Positions 1-8,337 of a stretch of DNA of 64,000 bases are shown in pieces; position 1 is the first letter of the stretch; each line of letters begins with the position of its first letter. The notes beneath the pieces were generated by a model that was not told the DNA's origin, made no database searches, and worked only from the letters and a program-made list of their open reading frames with translations. The stretch comes from Nitrosarchaeum sp. Its GTDB lineage: Archaea > Thermoproteota > Nitrososphaeria > Nitrososphaerales > Nitrosopumilaceae. Location of the stretch: positions 17,360 to 81,359 of the forward strand of contig NSIR01000001.1 in the NCBI GenBank assembly GCA_002737445.1, read 5' to 3'. The translations under genes and the position numbers were made by a program.

Positions 1-158
1 TCAATATTTAATTTAGTTTGCTGTCCTGGTATACTTTCATCATATGATAATTTTACTTCTAGTGTTCCTTTTTCTGTTGGCAGAGTTTGTGAATTTGTTT
101 GAGCAAATACTGGAATTATAAATAAAGGTATTAAAAATAAAATAATTAATAATTTCAT
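1..158 (-). CDS. secreted protein, N-terminal part only
   Basis: The reading frame starts at an ATG on the minus strand (complement of 156-158) and runs off the left edge of the window. The first 20 or so residues are a clear signal peptide: MKLLIILFLIPLFII, then a PVFAQ cleavage-type end. After it comes a short Thr/Ser-rich linker and a segment with EVKLSYDESIPGQQ, which looks like the start of an extracellular beta domain. No function can be assigned from 52 residues. It is divergent from the secreted protein at 312, so the 159-311 gap should hold both promoters. Confidence 0.7.
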   Translation of the reverse strand, partial: MKLLIILFLIPLFIIPVFAQTNSQTLPTEKGTLEVKLSYDESIPGQQTKLNI

Positions 159-311
159 AAATTAAGTTATTTATATCATAAATAAAAATTAAACGCTATA
201 TGCATTTTTTATTTGGAGTTATTTTTTTAATATTATCATTATAGATAATTTTCTATTTAATTATATAAAATAGCAACAGAGATTAATAAGAAATAATTAT
301 CATAATGTAAC

Positions 312-1136
312 TTGAAATATTTCTCTGTTTACAGTTATGCAGTAATAATTTTTATTATTAGTTTTCTAATTATATCTCCAATTTATCTGGATACAGTATT
401 TGCACAGGACAAACTTATTTCAGCTAATGGAAACAATGACATAACATACGTGGCAAAATTTGTATGCGGTTCTATTTCAGATGATAATGGTCCGTTACGA
501 CCAGGTCATTATAATACCGATATCAGTATCACCAACAAACAATTATCTGAAATCTCTTTCTTATGGACAGTATCTGTAAATGATGGACCAATATCACATT
601 CAACTTTAATCAAACTAGATAATCAAAAATCAACAGGACTCGATTGTAGAAATATTAAAAAAGTAATAGGATTTGAAAATAATCCTAAACATGTGGGTGG
701 ATTTGTATTTATTACAATTCCACAAAATTATAATCCCGCAAATCCAAATAGCGTAACACAATTTTCTTTAGATGATATTAATTTGTTAGATGTTCAAGTT
801 TTCTTTACAGCAAATGCATTAGATACATTACCTCATGAAGTTGTTCTTGAAAAAATATCATTTTATATAATTGATGATAAAACTGGTAAAATTCCAAAAC
901 AGTTGATAAAAACTACATTGGATGTTACTCTTGAATCAAAACTAAATATAATATCTGATACGGAAAAAAAAGTGAAAGAAATTTTATCTTCTACATATGA
1001 TATTTCTGAAAACGATTTTAATAAAGTTGAGATTAGAATAAAAAATGTTTCAATTGGAGTTGGTTCAATGATTGATGATCATGCAATTTCACTTAGTATT
1101 ATAAAACCACAAATCTATTCACAAGATAAACAATAG
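312..1136 (+). CDS. secreted protein of unknown function
   Basis: 274 residues from a TTG start; a TATA-like box (attatataaaatag, about 258-271) lies upstream. Residues 1-31 form a signal peptide ending ...DTVFAQ. The mature part is rich in Asn, Asp and Ile and looks beta-structured. It contains two cysteines about 65 residues apart that could pair outside the cell. I recognise no domain. It is the first of several exported proteins transcribed rightwards, but it lacks the Trp-rich C-terminal repeat carried by its neighbours at 1181 and 3382. Export is well supported; function is unknown. Confidence 0.7.
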   Translation: MKYFSVYSYAVIIFIISFLIISPIYLDTVFAQDKLISANGNNDITYVAKFVCGSISDDNGPLRPGHYNTDISITNKQLSEISFLWTVSVNDGPISHSTLIKLDNQKSTGLDCRNIKKVIGFENNPKHVGGFVFITIPQNYNPANPNSVTQFSLDDINLLDVQVFFTANALDTLPHEVVLEKISFYIIDDKTGKIPKQLIKTTLDVTLESKLNIISDTEKKVKEILSSTYDISENDFNKVEIRIKNVSIGVGSMIDDHAISLSIIKPQIYSQDKQ

Positions 1137-1180
1137 TTATATTTTTATTTGTTAAGTCATATATGTGGTAATAAATAATT

Positions 1181-2827
1181 ATGATTATGAATAAATCTAA
1201 AATTCTTATTTTTTCAATATTTATGTTAATTATTTTACAAATTCCATTAAATGCATTTGGAGATGGATTCACACAAGAAAATCTTCCTCCAGCAAGTGTA
1301 GGAAATAGAGATGCTAGTCTCTTTATCAAAATCAGTCCGCCAATTCTTACCGAAAATACAGCCGAAGATAAATTTTTAGAATTACGTCTTTTTGATGCCA
1401 AAACAGGAGAAACCATCAAACATACATCATTTTTTGTTACGGTTGATAAAGACGGAAAACTTTTGATGAGAGATTTATTTCATACACACACTGGAAGTTT
1501 GATCATAAAAATTAAATCTGAGGATCTTGATGTTAATGACATTGTTGTATACGGGGATCATGAACCGTATCTAGATGCATGGACTTCAGTAAATGATAAC
1601 ATCAGCGTAAAAGCTCCAATCTTACTTGATGCTGGATTATATCATTTTGAGATCGAAATTTTTGGAATTGACTATGATAATAATATTTTTGCTACATCTG
1701 ATGCTCCGAGATTTGATTCTTGGCTTAGTGTTGGAGATATTTTTAATCAAAAAGTTTCAACTGGAGGTAAATCTTATGATTTATCTATCACCTCATACTA
1801 TGATAAGATAAATAATTTCAATTATGATGAAACAAAAAAATCAATCACATTTTCAATGCCATTTAATTGGGATATATCAAGACTAGAAAAACAAAATATT
1901 TTTGTTCATGAAGAAATTCATTTTCCAACTTCCTTTAAAGAATTTTCACAAGCTGGAGCATACAAAGCAACTGTAAATGGATTTCCTGTTACAGGTAGAA
2001 TGCTAATTGCTGATCCATATTCATTGGATAATACATCAATTCTTCATTATTTGTTAAGTAAACAAAACGTTTTAGATATTGCAAAAACTCTCAAACCTGG
2101 AACAAAAACAATGGAATTCAGTCTATCTCCAGATAATTCATTAAAAGTAGAAAAAAATTCATTTGATGTAAATTTTGATACTGGTGTATTTGCTAAAATT
2201 AAATATGATTCAAAATTAGTTTCAGATAAAAAAATTCCATTTGAAATAGTTTTTTTTGATAAAAATAATAATTTATTGAAATGGGTTACTTATGGATACA
2301 GAATAGAAGATTCAAGTGGAACTACAATTCATGAATCAAAAAATATGGATCCTAATAAACCAGGAATACTTTTGACAGAAGGCATTGATAAACCTGAATT
2401 TGATTTTAAATCTATAGGTAAATACAAAATGACATTAGCAATTTTCAGTCATGGATTAGATAATCTAAAAACTTTTTCTGGATTAGCTAGTAATTCATTT
2501 GATGTTGATTCAGGAAGCAGTGTAATTCCACCTCCTGATAATTTATCAGGAATCAATCAAATTCCTACTTGGATTAAAAATAACGCTGGGTGGTGGGCAG
2601 ACGGTTCAATTGATGATAAATCATTTGTACAGGGAATTCAATATTTAATTAAAGAAAAAATAATGAAGATTCCACAAACCACTCAAGGAACAGGTTCTAG
2701 TAATCAAATTCCTACTTGGATTAAAAATAACGCTGGGTGGTGGGCAGACGGTTCAATTGATGATAAATCTTTTGTTCAAGGTATACAATATTTGATCAAA
2801 GAAGGAATAATGAAAATTGAACGATAA
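1181..2827 (+). CDS. secreted protein with two WIKNNAGWW repeats
   Basis: 548 residues. A second ATG lies two codons in. A signal peptide (about residues 1-27, ending NAFG) precedes a mature part beginning with a Gly/Asp-rich ENLPPASV motif and a long beta-rich region with phrases such as LELRLFDAKTGETI, typical of Ig-like extracellular domains. The C-terminus carries two copies of a roughly 37-residue repeat (about 461-497 and 510-546) with IPTWIKNNAGWW and SFVQGIQYLIK. This repeat recurs in thaumarchaeal exported proteins; its role is unknown, and surface association is my inference. The two copies are identical over 68 nt of DNA. A TATA box (catatatg) lies near 1156-1163. Confidence 0.8.
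   Translation: MIMNKSKILIFSIFMLIILQIPLNAFGDGFTQENLPPASVGNRDASLFIKISPPILTENTAEDKFLELRLFDAKTGETIKHTSFFVTVDKDGKLLMRDLFHTHTGSLIIKIKSEDLDVNDIVVYGDHEPYLDAWTSVNDNISVKAPILLDAGLYHFEIEIFGIDYDNNIFATSDAPRFDSWLSVGDIFNQKVSTGGKSYDLSITSYYDKINNFNYDETKKSITFSMPFNWDISRLEKQNIFVHEEIHFPTSFKEFSQAGAYKATVNGFPVTGRMLIADPYSLDNTSILHYLLSKQNVLDIAKTLKPGTKTMEFSLSPDNSLKVEKNSFDVNFDTGVFAKIKYDSKLVSDKKIPFEIVFFDKNNNLLKWVTYGYRIEDSSGTTIHESKNMDPNKPGILLTEGIDKPEFDFKSIGKYKMTLAIFSHGLDNLKTFSGLASNSFDVDSGSSVIPPPDNLSGINQIPTWIKNNAGWWADGSIDDKSFVQGIQYLIKEKIMKIPQTTQGTGSSNQIPTWIKNNAGWWADGSIDDKSFVQGIQYLIKEGIMKIER
2555..2769 (+). repeat. 68-nt perfect direct repeat inside a secreted-protein gene
   Basis: Bases 2555-2622 and 2702-2769 are identical, a spacing of 147 nt. 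They encode the core of the WIKNNAGWW repeat. The 3' halves of the two protein repeats diverge at synonymous and replacement sites. Perfect identity over 68 nt next to diverged flanks points to recent duplication or gene conversion. Confidence 0.9.
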
Positions 2828-2843
2828 TCTCAAGTGACAAAAC

Positions 2844-3050
2844 ATGAAAGACATTAACGATATTCTTCCAAAAGTACCTAACATGAAATGGGGAGCTTTA
2901 ATGAACAAAGCACCAACTAATAAAAAAGTTGAAGAAATGAATAAAATTTTTCCGCATAATGGAAAATGGCATACTGTCTTTGAAGAAAAAGATCAAGTAA
3001 CTGTTGATGGCAAACAAATTTGGAAAAAAGATCCAAACAAGTGGACTTGA
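2844..3050 (+). CDS. small hypothetical protein
   Basis: 68 residues from an ATG, 16 nt after the stop of the repeat-bearing secreted protein, so possibly co-transcribed with it. It has no signal peptide or membrane segment. It is rich in Lys, Asn and Trp, with a motif NGKWHTVFEEKDQVTVDG that could form a beta hairpin, and ends in KKDPNKWT. Its codon use matches the neighbours. I do not recognise the family. A small soluble cytosolic protein is the only safe statement. Confidence 0.6.
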   Translation: MKDINDILPKVPNMKWGALMNKAPTNKKVEEMNKIFPHNGKWHTVFEEKDQVTVDGKQIWKKDPNKWT

Positions 3051-3120
3051 TTATTTCTTTATTAACATTAAAGAATAATTTAATCTAGATTTTAAATATA
3101 CAATCAAGAAATAAAAAGAC

Positions 3121-3297
3121 TTGAATGGAAAAACTTTACATCTGTTAATTTTGTTATCTATTTGTATCATTTTTCCAATTGTAAATGTTTATGGTCATGG
3201 TATGGGAAGTGAAACATTTCCACCTGTTGATCTAGATGATGAAACTTTTGTTAAAGGATTACAATATTTAATACAAAATAGAATTCTTAATATATGA
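3121..3297 (+). CDS. miniature secreted protein, internally deleted relative of the repeat family
   Basis: A TTG-started frame of 58 codons. It has a signal peptide (about 1-25, ending NVYG), then HGMGSETFPPVDLD, which resembles the mature start of the 1181 product. This joins directly to DDETFVKGLQYLIQNRILNI, which matches the last half of the Trp-rich repeat (DDKSFVQGIQYLIKEKIMKI). The long beta region and the WIKxNAxWW half are absent. A TATA-like tttaaatata lies at 3091-3100, about 26 bp before the start. It reads as an in-frame internal deletion of a family member. It may be a functional micro-protein or a decaying copy. Confidence 0.55.
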   Translation: MNGKTLHLLILLSICIIFPIVNVYGHGMGSETFPPVDLDDETFVKGLQYLIQNRILNI

Positions 3298-3381
3298 TAA
3301 TTTGAGTTAAACAGAAACTAGTCCATTTTAATATATAAAATACATATTATACTAACACAAGAGAAATAACAGATCAGTTAA

Positions 3382-4677
3382 TTGAAGGCAATAATACAAA
3401 CAGATTTGAAAAACCACTATTTTAATTTCAAGATTTCATCAACTGTTTCTAGTTTATTACAATCAAAAATAATGTTTATTTTAATTGGATTCATATTTAC
3501 TTTATTATTAATTTCACAATTTACATTTGCTGAGGTTTTCATACCACCACAAGAGTATATCGGATATTTTGATTATGAAGGTGTATATACAGTTGGAGGT
3601 AATGTAAAAAATCAAAATGATTATGCTGTAATTCCAACTATTACAGTTTCTGTAATTGATGGAGAAAATACATTTACAAAGATAATATCTCATGTTACAA
3701 TTCCACCAAATACAGATATTCCATTTAAGACAAAATTTCCTGAAATTATAGGAGATACACCTATCTTACTTGTAGCTGAACTCAAATTTGTAAAAACTCA
3801 AAAAAATTCAACATCACTTGAGATTATTTATGATAAAACATTAATCAAACATGATGATGGTCATGTTACAGGAAGAATTCATAATAATGGAAACCATATT
3901 GTCCTTAACCCTAAAATTTTTGCAATAGCTCATGGTAATGGAACAGTACTTGATATTGTTCAGAATATTGAACGCATTGACAAAATAGCACCTGGTGAAA
4001 TTCTAGAGTTTTCAATGTATCCTGATCCCTCAATAACTGATGATGTTTTTTTTTATAGCTGTTTTGCACCTGTAGATACCACAGTTATTCCAATAACTGC
4101 AAAGAAAAATGGAGGTAATTTTGATTTTAGATATGATTCAGGTGCATGGTATTATGATGCTAAATTCAATGAAGATGGAACAATTCTTACAATACGTGGA
4201 TACAATAGCTACCCACTTGAAACTTATGCAAATTTTGAATTTCCACAAATTTCAGGCAAAGAAAAATTTAATGTAACTCTAAATGATAAACATGTAGAAT
4301 TTATTCAAAGCGTAGATACAGGATTTTGGCATGTTGCATTTACTGTAGACCCAAGATCACAAGGAATTCTAAAGATTACTGGTTTTGAAAAAGGTTTACC
4401 TCTTGTAACCTCTAAAATTCCACAATGGATAAAAACAAATGCAAATTGGTGGTCTACAGATCAAATATCTGATTTAGAATTTCTTGAAGGAATAGATTTT
4501 TTATTTGAAAAAGGAATTGCAACAGTACCATCAAAACAAATAACTGTTCAATCAAATTGGAAACTTTCACCATGGATTAAATCAGCAGCAGGTTGGTGGT
4601 CTGAAGATAAAATTTCAGATGATGATTTTCTAAATATGATTGAAAATCTTGTTAAGCGAAAAATAATTATAATTTAA
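3382..4677 (+). CDS. membrane-anchored or secreted protein with two diverged WIKxxAxWW repeats
   Basis: 431 residues from TTG. An ATG at 3472 (residue 31) immediately precedes the hydrophobic segment MFILIGFIFTLLLIS and could be the true start, giving a normal signal peptide ending TFA. The TATA-like atatataaaatac (about 3331-3343) fits either. The mature region looks like a tandem of beta-sandwich domains (GGNVKNQNDYAVIPTITVSV and similar). Near the C-terminus are two repeats, IPQWIKTNANWW (about 346) and LSPWIKSAAGWW (about 395), each followed by an acidic-hydrophobic helix. They are more diverged than the pair in the 1181 product. Function unknown; extracellular location likely. Confidence 0.75.
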   Translation: MKAIIQTDLKNHYFNFKISSTVSSLLQSKIMFILIGFIFTLLLISQFTFAEVFIPPQEYIGYFDYEGVYTVGGNVKNQNDYAVIPTITVSVIDGENTFTKIISHVTIPPNTDIPFKTKFPEIIGDTPILLVAELKFVKTQKNSTSLEIIYDKTLIKHDDGHVTGRIHNNGNHIVLNPKIFAIAHGNGTVLDIVQNIERIDKIAPGEILEFSMYPDPSITDDVFFYSCFAPVDTTVIPITAKKNGGNFDFRYDSGAWYYDAKFNEDGTILTIRGYNSYPLETYANFEFPQISGKEKFNVTLNDKHVEFIQSVDTGFWHVAFTVDPRSQGILKITGFEKGLPLVTSKIPQWIKTNANWWSTDQISDLEFLEGIDFLFEKGIATVPSKQITVQSNWKLSPWIKSAAGWWSEDKISDDDFLNMIENLVKRKIIII

Positions 4678-4726
4678 TTAATTTGATATATCTTATTATA
4701 CAAACTTCACTCAAGCTTAATATCTA

Positions 4727-5497
4727 ATGTTTCCATTACGAGATGAAAATCCACATCCTCCAGGATACAAACCCAAAGTAACCTATGTACTAATTGCAAT
4801 TAATGTTCTAGTATTTTTAATTGAAATTGCATATACAGGACAATTTATAGAGTTTACAAATAATAGTGCATATAATTTATTTTATAATTGGGGTGCAGTA
4901 CCAAACTGTGTTACGGGTGCAACCATATCAAACATAGATTTTGGTGAAGGTCCACTACAAGTAGCATGTCCTGATACACCATACATTTCTCTTCTAAGTT
5001 CTATTTTCTTGCATGGTGGTGCAATGCATCTTGGTGGTAACATGTTATTTTTGTGGATATTTGGTGATAACATTGAACTAAAGTTTGGTAAAATAAAATT
5101 CCTGGCAATTTATCTAATATGGGGAATAAGTGCAGGATTGGTTCACATACTTGGTGATCCTTCCAGTGTAATTCCTGCAGTAGGTGCATCTGGTGCAATA
5201 TCTGGAATACTGGGTGCATATCTTGTAATTTTTCCAAGAGCTAAAATTCAGACTGCTATGATGATGGGATTTTTTATGAGAATGATATACATTCAAGCAA
5301 GATGGTTCTTACCATTTTGGCTTGTCTTTCAAAACTTACTCCCATTTTTCATAGGAGGTTTTGGTGTTGCAGGAGGCGGTGTAGCATATCTTGCCCATAT
5401 TGGTGGATTTGTAGTAGGACTTGTTACGGGTTATCTGTACAAAAAAACTCATAGTTCTGATTTTACTTATGGAACAAGATATGGATACAAGGCATAA
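4727..5497 (+). CDS. rhomboid family intramembrane serine protease
   Basis: 256 residues, ATG start with a TATA-like ttattatac about 26 bp upstream. Several transmembrane helices are evident. The rhomboid signature is complete: HLGGNMLFLWIFGDNIE in helix 2, GASGAISG with the nucleophile Ser155, and the catalytic His224 in LAHIGGF. An extended loop with two cysteines lies between the first two helices. Rhomboids cut membrane proteins within the bilayer; the substrate here cannot be read from sequence. It could process exported proteins like those encoded upstream, but adjacency is the only support for that. Confidence 0.92.
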   Translation: MFPLRDENPHPPGYKPKVTYVLIAINVLVFLIEIAYTGQFIEFTNNSAYNLFYNWGAVPNCVTGATISNIDFGEGPLQVACPDTPYISLLSSIFLHGGAMHLGGNMLFLWIFGDNIELKFGKIKFLAIYLIWGISAGLVHILGDPSSVIPAVGASGAISGILGAYLVIFPRAKIQTAMMMGFFMRMIYIQARWFLPFWLVFQNLLPFFIGGFGVAGGGVAYLAHIGGFVVGLVTGYLYKKTHSSDFTYGTRYGYKA

Positions 5498-5536
5498 GTC
5501 TAAAGAATAAATCCATGAAACTTTTTCAAACTAATC

Positions 5537-5713
5537 ATGCCGTTGATTACAGTATCAATGTACCCAGGAAGAACTCAACAACAAAAAGACGAATATGCAA
5601 AAGCAATAACAAAATTAGCTGTAGAGATTCTTAAAACAAAAGAAACTCATGTCATTGTAGTTTTTGAGGATAATCCAAAAGAAAATTGGTTTCTAGCCGG
5701 AAATCAACTTTAA
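5537..5713 (+). CDS. 4-oxalocrotonate tautomerase family protein
   Basis: 58 residues beginning MPLITVSMYPGR. The Pro directly after the initiator Met is the general base of the 4-OT family, and the length and order (beta strand, helix with QQKDEYAKAITKLAVEIL, second strand THVIVVFED) match the 60-residue 4-OT fold that works as a hexamer. The natural substrate is unknown; in archaea these are usually annotated only as tautomerases. A 7-bp stem-loop follows the stop at 5733-5756. Confidence 0.85.
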   Translation: MPLITVSMYPGRTQQQKDEYAKAITKLAVEILKTKETHVIVVFEDNPKENWFLAGNQL

Positions 5714-5732
5714 TTATTTTTTTAAAAAGAAA

Positions 5733-5756
5733 GACTGGAATAATTTCCCTCCAGTC
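5733..5756. terminator. possible stem-loop after the tautomerase gene
   Basis: A perfect 7-bp inverted repeat, GACTGGA (5733-5739) and TCCAGTC (5750-5756), with a 10-nt loop, sits 19 nt after the stop codon of the tautomerase. It could end that transcript or be part of a 3' UTR. There is no long T-run directly behind it, so the terminator call is weak. The rest of 5757-5880 holds no credible gene. Confidence 0.3.
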
Positions 5757-5880
5757 AGAGCACACATGCACACACTATGGTTTGTTACATGAATTACAAC
5801 CAATTTACATAATAACAAAATGGTACATTTCATGTTTATACTACTTTATCCTTTTATTCTCATTTATAATTACAAATTTT

Positions 5881-6687
5881 ATGAAAGTTGCAGTTGTACA
5901 ATTCAAGGCTTCTACTGACAAAGAAATTAATCTAAAAAAAATTATCAACTATATTACAAAAGCAGCAGAAAAAAAAGCAACACTTGTTGCATTTCCAGAA
6001 TTTATGATGTTTTATACAAATTCATCACAAACATCAAAACAACTTGCAGACATGGCTGAAACAATTAATGGAAACTTTGTAAATATCATCGCAAAAACAG
6101 CTAAAGAAAATCATATTCAAGTGGTAGGCTCATTTTATGAAAAAACAACAAAAAAGAATAGAGTGTATGATACTTCATTTCTAATTGATAAATCTGGTAA
6201 AGTTATCTCAACATATAGAAAAATTCATCTCTATGATGCATTAGGATTTAAAGAATCAAATAAAATATTGCAAGGCTCAAAAATTTCTAAACCTGTAAAA
6301 ACCTCGATTGGAAAAATAGGAATGATGATTTGTTATGATTTAAGGTTTCCAGAAATGTCAAGATCATTGGCTGCTGCAGGTTCTGAAATTTTGATTGCAC
6401 CATCTGCCTGGGTAAAAGGTAAAATGAAAGAAGAACATTGGATCACAATTAATAAAACAAGAGCAATTGAGAATGGCTGTTATGTTATTTCTCCAGATCA
6501 AGTTGGAAATATTTATTGTGGTAAAAGTATTGTAGTTGATCCTTATGGAAAAATTTTACTTGATATGAAAAAGAAACAAGGAATCGGATATGTAAATATT
6601 GAATTAAAAAATGTGAAACAAACTCGTAAAGTTTTACCATTACTAAAAAATAGAAGAATCGATATATATCCTACTTTAAAAGCTTAG
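5881..6687 (+). CDS. carbon-nitrogen hydrolase (nitrilase / omega-amidase-like)
   Basis: 268 residues starting MKVAVVQFKAS. The frame is open further upstream, but that part is low-complexity and this ATG begins exactly at the conserved first beta strand. The nitrilase triad is in place: Glu40 (AFPEFMMF), Lys114 (YRKIHLYD) and Cys151 (MICYDLRFPE). The order and length match the Nit2/omega-amidase branch, which hydrolyses alpha-ketoglutaramate-type amides; a deaminated-glutathione amidase is an alternative. Its 3' end overlaps the convergent Zn-ribbon gene by 17 nt. Confidence 0.88.
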   Translation: MKVAVVQFKASTDKEINLKKIINYITKAAEKKATLVAFPEFMMFYTNSSQTSKQLADMAETINGNFVNIIAKTAKENHIQVVGSFYEKTTKKNRVYDTSFLIDKSGKVISTYRKIHLYDALGFKESNKILQGSKISKPVKTSIGKIGMMICYDLRFPEMSRSLAAAGSEILIAPSAWVKGKMKEEHWITINKTRAIENGCYVISPDQVGNIYCGKSIVVDPYGKILLDMKKKQGIGYVNIELKNVKQTRKVLPLLKNRRIDIYPTLKA

Positions 6688-7126
6688 ATTTTCTACTATC
6701 ACAATTAAAATTAGAACATTGTCTTGCCCATTTCTGCTTTCTTGAATAGCGAAAAATTATCATCGGCCACTTACAAATATTACATGCAGTCTTTATTGCT
6801 CTAAGTTTTGCTTTTTGATAAAGCGGGGATGACGCTTTACATCCCCCATAAAAATTTGAACAACCCATGAATCTTTTTCTAGTGGTTCTTGATCTAATTA
6901 CCATTAATTGACCCAACTCACATTCTGGACATTGTACTAGTCCTTTTTTTGGAGAATTTGTACCAAGAATCATATATTTTCTATCTTTTGATGACCAAGA
7001 CAGGTATCCACTAGTGTCCAAATACTGTATGATCTCTTTTTTGAAAATATCTGTTTTTGACTTTGTAGCTTTTACAACATGTCTTGCTGTTTGTATAATT
7101 TTGAGTTCTATTTTTTTTGGAGACAT
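6671..7126 (-). CDS. topoisomerase-type zinc-finger protein
   Basis: 151 residues from the ATG at 7126. A GTG at 7177 would add 17 residues but would leave only 4 bp to the divergent thiolase start. Two Cys4 modules of the topoisomerase I C-terminal type are visible: CPECELGQLMV...GCSNFYGGC and CNICKWPMIIF...CSNFNC. The N-terminal part is basic with a helix-turn-helix-like look (IIQTARHVVKATKSKTDIFKKEIIQYL). There is no topoisomerase catalytic domain, so it is a stand-alone nucleic-acid-binding Zn-ribbon protein. Its job is unknown. Confidence 0.75.
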   Translation of the reverse strand: MSPKKIELKIIQTARHVVKATKSKTDIFKKEIIQYLDTSGYLSWSSKDRKYMILGTNSPKKGLVQCPECELGQLMVIRSRTTRKRFMGCSNFYGGCKASSPLYQKAKLRAIKTACNICKWPMIIFRYSRKQKWARQCSNFNCDSRKSKLLK

Positions 7127-7149
7127 TTTTGTAATAAATTTACTAAAAC

Positions 7150-7162
7150 AATTTTTATAGGG
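7150..7162. promoter_or_regulatory. TATA-like element shared by two divergent genes
   Basis: The stretch caatttttatagg sits about 25-30 bp from both the GTG of the thiolase (7182, plus strand) and the ATG of the Zn-finger gene (7126, minus strand). Read on the minus strand it is ctataaaaatt, a good TATA box; read on the plus strand ttttatag also fits. One element may serve both directions. Confidence 0.5.
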
Positions 7163-7181
7163 AATCTGGTCAGTCACTTTA

Positions 7182-8336
7182 GTGGAAAAGGTTTGCGTTC
7201 TTGGTGCTGGCAGTACAAAATATGGTAAATTAGCCGATAGTATAGGTGATATTGCTACTCAGGCGTCTATTGCTGCCATAGAGAGTGCAGGTATTGATCC
7301 TAAAGATATCAAAGCAGGATACATTTCAAATGTTTTTGGAATTGCTGACAAGCAGGTACATCTTGGACCTGTTTTGATGAGTAATTTGGGAATTTCAGAT
7401 AAACCGTCATTATCTATAGAATCAGCTTGTGGTAGTGGGTCTGTAGCATTTAGAGAAGCTTTTGCAAATGTTGCAGCCGGTTTTTATGATTGTCTTGTTG
7501 TTACAGGAGTTGAAAAAGTAACTCATACTGGAACTGAATGGACAACAACTTACTTTTCATATTGCTCAGACTTTTTCTACGAAGGACAAGCCGGTGCATC
7601 ATTTCCTGGATTATTTGCATCAATGGCAAGAGCATACTTGACAGAATTTGATGCAACAGAAGAAGACTTTGCTAGAGTTGCAGTAAAGAATCATGAAAAT
7701 GGACTTTTGAATCCAAAAGCACATTTACAAAAAAAGATTACAATTGATGATGTAATGAATTCAGCAGTTGTTGCAAGTCCATTAAAGCTTTATGACTGCT
7801 GTCCTTTTTCGGACGGTGCAAGTTCTGTAATTCTTTGCTCTGAAAAATTTGCTAAAGAAAATGGTAATGACTACATTGAAGTTATTGGTTCTGGTAGAGG
7901 TGGTTCACCTGCTGCATTACAAGGTCGTGAACACATGACTACAATTCCAAGTACAAAAATTGCAGCTCAAAGTGCATACAAAATGGCAGGCATTACTCCA
8001 AAAGATATTGATTTTGCAGAAGTGCATGATTGTTTTACAATTGCAGAAATTGTTGATACTGAAGATTTAGGATTTTTTGAAAAAGGAAAAGGGGTTCAAG
8101 CTGTTCGTGAAGGTAGAACAAAATTGAATTCTGATATTTCAATAAATCCCTCAGGCGGTCTTAAATCAAAAGGACATCCAATTGGTGCCACAGGTGTTGG
8201 ACAAGTTGTAGAAGTATTTGATCAACTAACTGGTAAAGCTGGATTACGAACTGTTAAAGATGCAAAAATAGGTTTAACTCATAATTTTGGTGCAACTGGA
8301 GCTAGTTGTGCGGTTCACATATTCCAAAGTGTATAA
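7182..8336 (+). CDS. thiolase (acetyl-CoA C-acetyltransferase, archaeal SCP-x type)
   Basis: 384 residues, GTG start. The acylation Cys83 lies in ESACGSGSVAF. The second-half motifs HDCFTIAE (His) and GHPIGATG are present, with a final GATGASCAVH. Thiolases of this archaeal class condense two acetyl-CoA to acetoacetyl-CoA and work with a DUF35 Zn/OB protein, which follows one base later. The pair can feed HMG-CoA and the mevalonate route, or cleave acetoacetyl-CoA at the end of the 3-hydroxypropionate/4-hydroxybutyrate cycle in ammonia-oxidising archaea. Which role applies here cannot be told from sequence. Confidence 0.92.
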   Translation: MEKVCVLGAGSTKYGKLADSIGDIATQASIAAIESAGIDPKDIKAGYISNVFGIADKQVHLGPVLMSNLGISDKPSLSIESACGSGSVAFREAFANVAAGFYDCLVVTGVEKVTHTGTEWTTTYFSYCSDFFYEGQAGASFPGLFASMARAYLTEFDATEEDFARVAVKNHENGLLNPKAHLQKKITIDDVMNSAVVASPLKLYDCCPFSDGASSVILCSEKFAKENGNDYIEVIGSGRGGSPAALQGREHMTTIPSTKIAAQSAYKMAGITPKDIDFAEVHDCFTIAEIVDTEDLGFFEKGKGVQAVREGRTKLNSDISINPSGGLKSKGHPIGATGVGQVVEVFDQLTGKAGLRTVKDAKIGLTHNFGATGASCAVHIFQSV

Positions 8337-8337
8337 A

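Noticed and set aside
1099..1419. Open frame of 106 codons on the minus strand
   Set aside because: It lies antisense to a clear signal-peptide gene, has a low-complexity Ile-rich C-terminal half and no domain; codon use does not fit.
5686..5880. Extended N-terminus for the nitrilase
   Set aside because: The upstream codons include the end of the tautomerase gene and low-complexity sequence; the conserved nitrilase start is the ATG at 5881.
5733..5880. Possible small RNA gene between tautomerase and nitrilase
   Set aside because: Only one 7-bp stem is present; no box C/D motifs, no promoter of note and no tRNA-like fold.
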